Source: Bacilli bacterium
Lineage (GTDB): Bacteria > Bacillota_I > Bacilli_A > RF39 > UBA660
Assembly: GCA_017411235.1 (NCBI GenBank)
Contig: JAFPMR010000181.1
Span: 1-5,258 of the forward strand
Direction of reading: 5' to 3'
Length of the DNA stretch: 5,258 bases
The stretch's first letter is position 1. The number at the start of each line of letters is the position of its first letter. The notes beneath the pieces are model-generated. The model saw only the letters and a list, made by a program, of their open reading frames with translations. It searched no databases and was not told where the DNA came from. Positions 1 to 4,799 of this stretch are shown here, in pieces. Position numbers and translations under genes: made by a program.

Positions 1-1
1 A

Positions 2-247
2 AGAGCAAACTTATCTAGTGTTTCTGGATTAGACAATTCTAAGTTCTTTGCAATATTTAATAAGTTAGTTGCTAGAAAGTTTATTAGATTAAACCTAGAT
101 AATGTTTATCCTACTGATAAATTTAGAAAAGCATTTAATAAAATTGATAAGAGTTTTACTACTGATACAGGTAGTATGATCAATACAGTAAACGAAACTA
201 ATGATAGTGGAGTTACATTTATAAATGATTTGGAAGGAGATAAGTAA
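2..247 (+). CDS. C-terminal end of an unrecognised upstream protein (partial)
   Basis: An open frame enters at the left edge of the window and ends with TAA at 245-247, giving 81 visible residues. Its stop overlaps the ATG of the next gene by one base (TAATG), the same junction as between the next two genes, which supports a real cotranslated gene. The visible part is lysine- and asparagine-rich. It begins with a basic stretch (KLVARKFIRLN) and ends in a polar, acidic tail (NDLEGDK). I recognise no domain. An acidic tail of this kind occurs in several phage replication proteins but is not diagnostic. The start lies outside the window. Confidence 0.7.
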   Translation, partial: RANLSSVSGLDNSKFFAIFNKLVARKFIRLNLDNVYPTDKFRKAFNKIDKSFTTDTGSMINTVNETNDSGVTFINDLEGDK

Positions 248-744
248 TGGTATTAGATGAAAGGGAGCTAGAAAAATATAAAACTCATCCTAGAGTTTTA
301 GAAATAAGATTTATTTTAATGTTTGATATGTTTGAGAAGGAACTTGGTTACCAACAAGCAACTAAGTCCTTCCAGGCTTTATGTAGTGCATTTAATTGTA
401 ATATGACACTATTACAAGCTATTATAACTAGAAGATTTGATATATTAAGAAAGTCAAAAACTAATTTTAGAAGGTGGCGACAAGAAGTCATATTCGCATC
501 TTATGTTTATGGAGAAAGCATTTATAGAGTTGCTAAGACATATTTTAATATTAGACCAGAGTCACTTTATAATCAAAAAGAATTATATGATATTAATACA
601 TTCTTAACTAATGAATGGTTAGATAAACTTGATGATAGTACAATATTGTGTGGAGAATATACTTATAAAAATGAAGTTGTTAGATTTATGGAAATTATAG
701 ATAATATGTCTATGATATTAAAGAAATGGAAAGGTGATGCTTAA
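247..744 (+). CDS. Unknown 165-aa protein with helix-turn-helix-like segments
   Basis: I do not recognise a family. The start is well supported: AAGGAG at 234-239 lies 7 nt before the ATG, and the ATG overlaps the preceding stop by one base. The stop (742-744) overlaps the polymerase ATG in the same way, so translation is probably coupled to the polymerase. The protein looks all-helical and lacks a signal peptide or membrane segment. Residues about 36-67 (from QQATKSFQALCSAFNC) and about 88-109 (YGESIYRVAKTYFNIRPESLY) each have the spacing of a helix-turn-helix unit, and the stretch between them is basic (RKSKTNFRRWRQE). A small DNA-binding or replication accessory protein is plausible from shape and position, but this is inference. 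Confidence 0.75.
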   Translation: MVLDERELEKYKTHPRVLEIRFILMFDMFEKELGYQQATKSFQALCSAFNCNMTLLQAIITRRFDILRKSKTNFRRWRQEVIFASYVYGESIYRVAKTYFNIRPESLYNQKELYDINTFLTNEWLDKLDDSTILCGEYTYKNEVVRFMEIIDNMSMILKKWKGDA

Positions 745-2135
745 TGTTCTTATATCAGAAATATAAATACGATTACAAGCATCTAGATATAAATAATCCA
801 TCACACTTAAGTTATTTAAGAGAATTAATAAATATAGCAGAAGAAGTTAAAACTGATTATTTATACTATGATACAGAAACAGATGGTTTACATATTAAGA
901 CATCTTTACCATTTCTAGTTTCCTTTGGATTTAAGAAAGGTGAACATAAACATGTTATAACTATGGATTACAATGAGGAAGTTATGTCATCATTCTGGTA
1001 TATAATAAATAATTCTAAACTTAAAGATAATATTAATTTTATAGGTGTAGGTGCACACAATGCTAAATATGATTATCACATGATGGAAAATGGTGGCAGT
1101 TCTATTCCAGAAAATATAGACTTGTTTGATAGTATTACAGTTGCTAGACTTACTGAATATGTTGATGAACACGCAAGTATGAGCCTAGAAACACTTGGTG
1201 GTAAATATGTTGATGAAGAAGCTAAATTTGCTGGTAAAATTATTAAAGATATTATTAAAAAACTTAATGCTGAAAGAAGAAAACAACTTAGAGAAGATAT
1301 TATGAATGCTTTTCCAGATGATGGGTTTTGTACCATAACTAAAAGTGGTAAAAAGAAAGCAACAGGTAAACTATCTAAGCTTATTGAGAATTATGACAAA
1401 ACTAGAACACAGTTCTTAAACGATGATGATCCTTACTTCAAGTTTATTGATGAACACTATAGACCTGCTAATTATAAAGATGTATATGAAAAAGAACCTG
1501 AACTAATGAGAAGTTATGCTGCTGATGATATTGTTATAGGTATAGAATATCTAGAAAAGGCTATGCCTACATTGTTAAAGGTTGATAAAGACTTAACAGT
1601 AACAAAAAGAGAAGGAAAACTTATTAGAGCTGTTGCTTGGATGGAAGATACAGGACTTAAAGTTGATGTAGATTATGTATTAAATTGTAGAAAGAATATG
1701 ATAGCTTATAGAGATTTGTTATATTTTGAATTACAATTATACACAGGTGAAGAGTTCTCAGTAGGACAACATGAATTTATAAAGAAGTTATTATTAGCTA
1801 AATATAAAATAAAAACTGATAAAGCTGATGAAAAAGCACTAAAATATATTAGAGAACATTCTGATAATGAAGAAGTTAAAGATATATGCAACAATATACT
1901 AGAATTAAGAACACTTGATAAATGGATTTCTACTTATGTTGATGGTAAACTTAATGCTGTTGTAAATGGTAGAATATACACTGATATAAACAACAATGGA
2001 GCTGTTTCTGGTAGAGTTAGTTGTGATATGCAGCAACAACCTAAGGAAGCTTTATTTGATAGAGATGGTAATGAGTTGTTCCACCCTAGAAGAATGTTTG
2101 TTTGTGATGATGGTTTCTGTTTAGCATTTTGCGAT
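744..2135 (+). CDS. Family A DNA polymerase, exon 1 (3'-5' exonuclease, thumb, start of palm)
   Basis: First exon (464 codons) of a phage replicative DNA polymerase that synthesises DNA and proofreads. Proofreading motifs are intact: Exo I D43-T-E45 in YYDTETDGL, Exo II N106 and D110 in AHNAKYDYHM, Exo III Y258 and D262 in YAADD. A lysine-rich stretch at about 165-250 lengthens the Exo II to Exo III interval. Residues about 340-402 look like the family A thumb (ILELRTLDKWISTYVDGK). SGRVSCDMQQQPK (422-434) matches the TGRLSS...LQNIP block of E. coli Pol I. The exon ends on D464, the metal-binding aspartate of motif A. There is no 5' nuclease domain. Start: ATG 744 behind AAGGTG (731-736), overlapping the previous stop. 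Unspliced, the frame adds one Lys and stops at TGA 2139-2141. Joined to 2937-3743 it gives 732 aa. Confidence 0.95.
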
Positions 2136-2149
2136 AAATGATTGTCGCA
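2130..2149 (+). other. Intron P1 helix and 5' splice site
   Basis: The last six exon bases, TGCGAT, pair with the internal guide GTCGCA across an 8-nt loop. The final exon U2135 faces G2144, the wobble pair group I ribozymes use to choose the 5' splice site. This fixes the exon end after the GAT codon for Asp464. The TGA that ends unspliced exon 1 (2139-2141) lies in the P1 loop, so a ribosome stopping there would sit on the splice site. Pairing of the guide with the 3' exon (P10) looks weak, about two base pairs. Confidence 0.88.
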
Positions 2150-2155
2150 GTAAAA

Positions 2156-2318
2156 CTCTGTGAATTGCTGGAAACCCCTTAGAGCTTTTAGTACCAAAGT
2201 GTAAAAATCTAAAAGATTGGGCAATCAGCAGCCAAGCCTAGAAATAGGAAGGTTCAACGACTATCGAAAGGGTAACGAACCGAGTAGAGTAGGTTTCAAG
2301 TGAAACCGAAGTGCAGAG
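2156..2318 (+). other. Intron catalytic core: P3, P4, P5, P6, P7 5' strand and P7.1/P7.2 region
   Basis: This stretch holds the conserved P-, Q- and R-type elements. AATTGCTGGAAA (2163-2174) gives J3/4, the P4 5' strand and a GAAA J4/5. AATCAGCAGCC (2223-2233) gives the P4 3' strand and the start of P6. GGTTCAACGACTAT (2251-2264) gives P6 3', J6/7 and P7 5'. P5 is capped by CTTTTAG 2185-2191 with CTAAAAG 2209-2215. P6a is CCTA-GAAA-TAGG (2237-2248). A perfect 6-bp hairpin with an AAGT loop (2292-2307) probably is P7.2. P3 is 5 Watson-Crick pairs plus two possible wobbles. P7.1 could not be drawn with confidence. Confidence 0.8.
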
Positions 2319-2321
2319 ATA

Positions 2322-2350
2322 TTGACACGAAGTTCCATTTGTGATACCAT
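2322..2350 (+). promoter_or_regulatory. Possible sigma-A-type promoter for the intron-encoded endonuclease (weak)
   Basis: TTGACA (2322-2327, consensus -35) is followed after 17 nt by TACCAT (2345-2350, four of six matches to TATAAT). A transcript would start near 2357, only about 10 nt before the HNH start codon and within its ribosome site, which is tight. The TTGACA is also fully explained as part of the P8 5' strand, so the match may be chance. T4 introns are known to use internal promoters for their endonucleases, which makes the idea reasonable but not established here. Confidence 0.25.
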
Positions 2351-2354
2351 ATAA

Positions 2355-2360
2355 AAGGTG
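2355..2360 (+). promoter_or_regulatory. Ribosome binding site that decides the HNH start
   Basis: AAGGTG ends 6 nt before ATG 2367. The same AAGGTG at 6-7 nt spacing precedes the polymerase (731-736) and the Spo0A-like gene (3868-3873). An in-frame GTG at 2358 lies inside this site, so it cannot be the start. Confidence 0.7.
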
Positions 2361-2366
2361 ATAGAA

Positions 2367-2876
2367 ATGGAAGAATATATAAAAAATAATTTTAAAAAAT
2401 TAACAAAATCTGAAATGGCTAAAAATCTTGGTGTGTCTTATAATAAAGTAGACTGGCTATGTAGAAAACTAGGACTAAAACATTACAAATCAGTAAAATA
2501 TAGTGATTATGAAATAGAATTTATAAGACATAATTATCCAACTTATGGATCTAAATTTTGTGCAGAAGCACTAAATAGAAGTGAAAATGCCATAAATAAG
2601 AAAATAAAGAAAATGAATTTACAAATAAATTGGAAACACTATTATATAAATACTAATGGTTATCTTGTAAATTGTGAAGATAGAGATAAACCCTATCTAG
2701 TTCATAGAAAAATTATGGAAGAATATTTAGGTAGAAAACTAAAAGATAATGAAATAGTACACCATAAAGATATGAACAAACTTAATAACGATATAGATAA
2801 TTTACAAATAGTGTCAAGAAGTGAACATACTAAATTACATCAAGATTATTTGAAAAAGTGTCAATATAAGATATAG
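2367..2876 (+). CDS. Intron-encoded HNH homing endonuclease
   Basis: A 169-aa protein, probably a DNA nicking or cutting enzyme that targets intronless copies of the polymerase gene and so spreads the intron. The N-terminal part has two helix-turn-helix-like repeats at about 12-37 (LTKSEMAKNLGVSYNKVDWL) and 48-85 (AEALNRSENAINKKIKKM), probably for DNA recognition. The C-terminal part is an HNH domain: VHRKIMEEYLGR (112-123), IVHHKD with H132-H133, NKLNNDIDNL with N141 and N145, and SEHTKLH with H154 and H158. Catalytic His, Asn and His are all present, so it looks intact. The domain order is HTH then HNH, whereas I recall I-HmuI of SPO1 having its DNA-binding module at the C terminus. The start is ATG 2367, chosen by AAGGTG 6 nt upstream. 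The TAG stop (2874-2876) lies inside the intron P7 3' strand. Confidence 0.92.
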   Translation: MEEYIKNNFKKLTKSEMAKNLGVSYNKVDWLCRKLGLKHYKSVKYSDYEIEFIRHNYPTYGSKFCAEALNRSENAINKKIKKMNLQINWKHYYINTNGYLVNCEDRDKPYLVHRKIMEEYLGRKLKDNEIVHHKDMNKLNNDIDNLQIVSRSEHTKLHQDYLKKCQYKI

Positions 2877-2882
2877 TCTGAA

Positions 2883-2924
2883 CTTATGTGAAAGCATAAG
2901 AGAACTAATGGAAACGATTAGTTC
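2883..2924 (+). other. Intron 3' hairpins (P9 and P9.1 type)
   Basis: Two adjacent hairpins follow the P7 3' strand. CTTATGT and GCATAAG (2883-2889, 2894-2900) close a GAAA tetraloop with one T-G pair. GAACTAAT and ATTAGTTC (2902-2909, 2917-2924) form a perfect 8-bp stem over a GGAAACG loop. They sit where P9 stems belong, 12 nt before the terminal G2936. No run of T follows, so they are not an intrinsic terminator. Confidence 0.8.
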
Positions 2925-2936
2925 GTAACATATTTG

Positions 2937-3743
2937 GAAAGTCAGATGGAATTGAGAGTACAAGCATACTATACTATTATTCATGCTAGTGAACCAGACT
3001 TGTTAATGTGTAGAGCTTATATGCCTTATAACTGTTATAATGAGAATTCTACTAAGTTTGATTATAAAAATCCTGAGCATATAAAAAATTATAGTAAACA
3101 TCAATGGTATGAATGTATGACTGGAAAAGAATGGATACCTACAGACTTACATAGTGCAACCACTAAAAATGCATTTCCAGAATTAGAAGAAGGTACACCA
3201 GAGTTTAAACATCATAGAAAACTAGGAAAGAGAGCAAACTTCTTGAAGGTTTATCAAGGTGGAGTAGATGCATTAATGAACGCACTAGATGTTTCTAGAG
3301 ATGTTGCAGAAAAACTAGATAAAGCCTTTTATAAATCTTTTCCTAAGATTAGAGAATATCAAGAATGGGTTACAGAACATTTAAGTCAATATGGTTATGT
3401 AGAAAACTTATATGGTAGAAGATATTATATGGATGATAGTAGGTTTTACTACAGAGCTTGTAATTACTTAATACAAGGTACTTGTGCAGATATGGTTAAA
3501 ACTTTTGAGATAAAAGTTTGGGAGTATTTAACAAAGAATAATTTGAAGTCTAGACTAGTTTTACCAATACATGATGAGTTAATGGTAGCTGTAGCTAATG
3601 ATGAGATGTTTGTTATAGAGGAAGTTAAAAGAATAATGGAAGATGTTACTGATGTTATTAAGTCTATACCTATGATAAGTGAACCTGAAATGAGTACTAC
3701 TAATTGGGCTGAAAAGAAGGAGTATGTTATAAATGAAGGATAG
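2937..3743 (+). CDS. Family A DNA polymerase, exon 2 (palm and fingers)
   Basis: Second exon, 268 codons, residues 465-732 of the spliced enzyme. It opens with ESQMELR, which after D464 completes motif A as DESQMELR (E. coli Pol I: DYSQIELR). Motif B is RKLGKRANFLKVYQGG, with the conserved Arg, Lys, Phe and Tyr at about 558, 562, 566 and 570. Phe at 566 is the residue that normally disfavours dideoxynucleotides. NYLIQGTCADMVK matches the conserved palm block, and motif C is LPIHDELMV with His-Asp-Glu at about 676-678. Motif B is odd: the usual NFGxxYG reads NFLKVYQ. The frame is open from TTG 2934, but the first codon there belongs to the intron and has no ribosome site, so it is not an independent gene. 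The 3' end overlaps the next small gene by 11 nt. Confidence 0.95.
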   Translation, partial: ESQMELRVQAYYTIIHASEPDLLMCRAYMPYNCYNENSTKFDYKNPEHIKNYSKHQWYECMTGKEWIPTDLHSATTKNAFPELEEGTPEFKHHRKLGKRANFLKVYQGGVDALMNALDVSRDVAEKLDKAFYKSFPKIREYQEWVTEHLSQYGYVENLYGRRYYMDDSRFYYRACNYLIQGTCADMVKTFEIKVWEYLTKNNLKSRLVLPIHDELMVAVANDEMFVIEEVKRIMEDVTDVIKSIPMISEPEMSTTNWAEKKEYVINEG

Positions 3744-3879
3744 AGTTAAAGAAATAAAACAATTAATATATTTAAAAACAGAATTGATAAGACAAACTAA
3801 GAAAGAAATAAAACAATTACAACAAGAAAAACAAACTATTGAAGGAGAGAAAAGGTTAGAAAAGAAGAAGGTGAAATAA
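3733..3879 (+). CDS. Small lysine/glutamate-rich peptide (48 aa), probable coiled coil
   Basis: ATG 3733 lies 10 nt after AAGGAG (3717-3722) and overlaps the end of the polymerase gene by 11 nt. The stop at 3877-3879 abuts the ATG of the next gene, so the frame exactly fills the space between two solid genes. The product (begins MKDRVKEIKQLIYL) is nearly all Lys, Glu, Gln, Leu and Ile and should form one long amphipathic helix. I recognise no family. It could be a small scaffold or a partner of a neighbour. Its position and ribosome site argue for a real gene; the biased composition calls for some caution. Confidence 0.65.
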   Translation: MKDRVKEIKQLIYLKTELIRQTKKEIKQLQQEKQTIEGEKRLEKKKVK

Positions 3880-4185
3880 ATGAACATTTATTTAGATTAT
3901 TTACTAAAGAATTTTGGTGGAGCACATTTAGCAGGAGCTAAAATTGCTGCTGAGCTTATTGAAAAATATGATATTACTGATATAAATAATGCATACCACA
4001 AATATGCAGATGATCATAATGAAAAATATCACAATGTAGAAAGAGCTATTAGACACTATATTAGTGCAGTTGGAAATATGAGGGATATTGAGAATATTCT
4101 AGGATGTAAGTGTTTTAATAATAGAAACTTTACAAATAAAGAATTTCTAGCAATAGTTAAAATAAGAGCTGAGGAGAGGAAATAA
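3880..4185 (+). CDS. Spo0A C-terminal (DNA-binding) domain-like protein, without receiver domain
   Basis: A 101-aa protein that by eye matches the C-terminal effector domain of the sporulation master regulator Spo0A along its whole length. LLKNFGGAHLAGAKI (8-22) lines up with the IIHEIGVPAHIKGY helix region of B. subtilis Spo0A, NVERAIRHYI (52-61) with the recognition helix RVERAIRHAI, and FTNKEFLAI (84-92) with PTNSEFIAM; the Spo0A residues are from memory. There is no phosphorylatable receiver domain, so activity would not depend on the phosphorelay. Glu54, Arg55, Arg58 and His59 are kept, but the residue equal to Arg211 of Spo0A is Asn52, which may alter DNA specificity. The start is firm: AAGGTG (3868-3873) lies 6 nt upstream. 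The stop overlaps the next ATG by one base. It probably binds DNA; whether it acts on host sporulation genes or phage promoters is unknown. Confidence 0.82.
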   Translation: MNIYLDYLLKNFGGAHLAGAKIAAELIEKYDITDINNAYHKYADDHNEKYHNVERAIRHYISAVGNMRDIENILGCKCFNNRNFTNKEFLAIVKIRAEERK

Positions 4186-4433
4186 TGACAACAATATCAC
4201 AATTAGAAGGAAGAATAGTAGAATTAGAAAGAGACATATTATATTATAAAAATAGATACGAAAGAATACGAAATGAAAGAGATGATATGAAAAACAAGTT
4301 CAATGACCTAATGAATAACTCAGAAAAAATTGATAAAGCAACATCACTATACCTAAAAGAATTATCTGAAAAGGGTGAAGTTGATGGTCTTGCTTGTAAG
4401 ATGTTTAATGTTTTGGAGGGAAATATAAAATGA
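4185..4433 (+). CDS. Small coiled-coil protein (82 aa), function unknown
   Basis: ATG 4185 overlaps the stop of the Spo0A-like gene (TAATG), with a strong purine-rich ribosome site (GAGGAGAGG, 4171-4179) ahead of it. Residues about 5-45 (begins SQLEGRIVELERDILYYKN) have a heptad-like pattern with alternating acidic and basic residues, so a parallel coiled coil is likely. The C-terminal part (KGEVDGLACKMFNVLEGNIK) is less charged. I recognise no enzyme motif. Because it is translationally coupled to the Spo0A-like gene it could be its partner, but this is guesswork. Its stop overlaps the next start as ATGA. Confidence 0.72.
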   Translation: MTTISQLEGRIVELERDILYYKNRYERIRNERDDMKNKFNDLMNNSEKIDKATSLYLKELSEKGEVDGLACKMFNVLEGNIK

Positions 4434-4645
4434 AAATAGTTTTTGATTATATGGATAACTCCTATGAAATAACAAATATAACATATCATGAGTATGATGG
4501 AAAGATAAAGACCACAAGTATAGGATACAAGGGTGTTTATAATGATAAAAGTGCATTGCTACTTAGGAACTTTCATTTAACAATAGATGAAGTGATAAAT
4601 GAAGTAAAAATGAATATAAGAGAGGAATATAAAAATGATAAATAA
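4430..4645 (+). CDS. Small protein (71 aa), function unknown
   Basis: The start overlaps the preceding stop by 4 nt (ATGA) and has GGAGGG (4415-4420) 9 nt upstream. The N-terminal part looks like beta strands (MKIVFDYMDNSYEITNITY, then KIKTTSIGYKG), followed by a C-terminal helix (TIDEVINEVKMNIREEYK). No motif identifies a family. The same strand-strand-helix outline appears in the next gene. Small proteins of this build are common in phage early regions. The last 11 nt overlap the next gene. Confidence 0.7.
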   Translation: MKIVFDYMDNSYEITNITYHEYDGKIKTTSIGYKGVYNDKSALLLRNFHLTIDEVINEVKMNIREEYKNDK

Positions 4646-4799
4646 GAAAAGAAAGTTAATATTTGAATTTGAAGATAAAGAAAATGGAATTATGGTTAAG
4701 ACTAAAGTTAAAGGTAAACTAAAATTAGCTGATATACTTTGTGCTAAACAAGTAATAGATAATAAGATAAAAGACAATGGCAAAGACAAAAGAAAGTAA
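4635..4799 (+). CDS. Small basic protein (54 aa), function unknown
   Basis: ATG 4635 follows AAGAGAGGA (4619-4627 region) at about 8 nt and overlaps the previous gene by 11 nt. The stop at 4797-4799 lies 20 nt inside the VRR-NUC gene. The protein reads as two or three beta strands (KRKLIFEFEDKENGIMVKTK) followed by a helix (LADILCAKQVIDNKI) and a basic tail (KDKRK). This is the same outline as the preceding gene, and both begin with a similar strand (KIVFDYMD against KLIFEFED), so they may be distant relatives. Its translation probably feeds the downstream nuclease gene, which lacks its own ribosome site. Confidence 0.62.
   Translation: MINKKRKLIFEFEDKENGIMVKTKVKGKLKLADILCAKQVIDNKIKDNGKDKRK

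Larger units (their letters stand above)
2319..2867 (+). repeat. P8 helix: perfect 10-bp inverted repeat enclosing the HNH gene
   Basis: ATATTGACAC (2319-2328) is the exact reverse complement of GTGTCAATAT (2858-2867). It lies directly after the P3 3' strand and 5 nt before the P7 3' strand, which is where P8 of a group I intron belongs. The homing endonuclease gene therefore fills the P8 loop, except that its last codons run through the P8 3' strand. Confidence 0.85.
2136..2936 (+). ncRNA. Self-splicing group I intron (801 nt, IA-like) in the DNA polymerase gene
   Basis: The boundaries come from three agreeing observations. Exon TGCGAT (2130-2135) pairs with intron GTCGCA (2144-2149), leaving the required U-G wobble at the 5' splice site. 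The intron ends in G2936. Joining 2135 to 2937 restores polymerase motif A in frame. Core elements visible: P3 CTCTG 2156-2160 with CAGAG 2314-2318; P4 TGCTG 2166-2170 with CAGCA 2226-2230; P5 CCC 2175-2177 with GGG 2219-2221; P6 GCC 2231-2233 with GGT 2251-2253; P7 GACTAT 2259-2264 with ATAGTC 2873-2878; P8 2319-2328 with 2858-2867. Extra stems between P7 and P3 suggest subgroup IA. The structural half is GC-rich for this window (28 of 60 bases at 2221-2280). DNA polymerase introns with HNH genes are known from Bacillus phage SPO1 and relatives. Confidence 0.95.

Noticed and set aside
2133..2141. The stop after Asp464-Lys465 read as a nonsense mutation or split polymerase pseudogene
   Set aside because: The P1 pairing, full set of core helices, terminal G and exact motif repair on joining show a group I intron rather than gene decay.
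2143..2149. TGTCGCA as a Spo0A box (one mismatch to TGTCGAA)
   Set aside because: These bases are the intron internal guide paired with the exon in P1, and a single 6/7 match is expected by chance. I noticed no exact 0A box in the window.
2358..2366. GTG 2358 as the HNH start
   Set aside because: It lies within the AAGGTG ribosome site that serves ATG 2367 and has no ribosome site of its own.
2883..2936. Tandem hairpins as an intrinsic transcription terminator
   Set aside because: No T tract follows, and they sit at the P9 position of the intron, inside the polymerase transcript.
2934..2945. TTG 2934 as the start of a separate polymerase C-terminal gene
   Set aside because: There is no Shine-Dalgarno, and G2936 is the terminal intron base. 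Splicing to 2135 restores motif A exactly.
990..4789. Minus-strand open frames across the polymerase, intron and downstream genes
   Set aside because: They all lie opposite well-supported + strand genes, lack ribosome sites and encode hydrophobic, Ser/Phe/Ile-rich products typical of the complement of AT-rich coding DNA.
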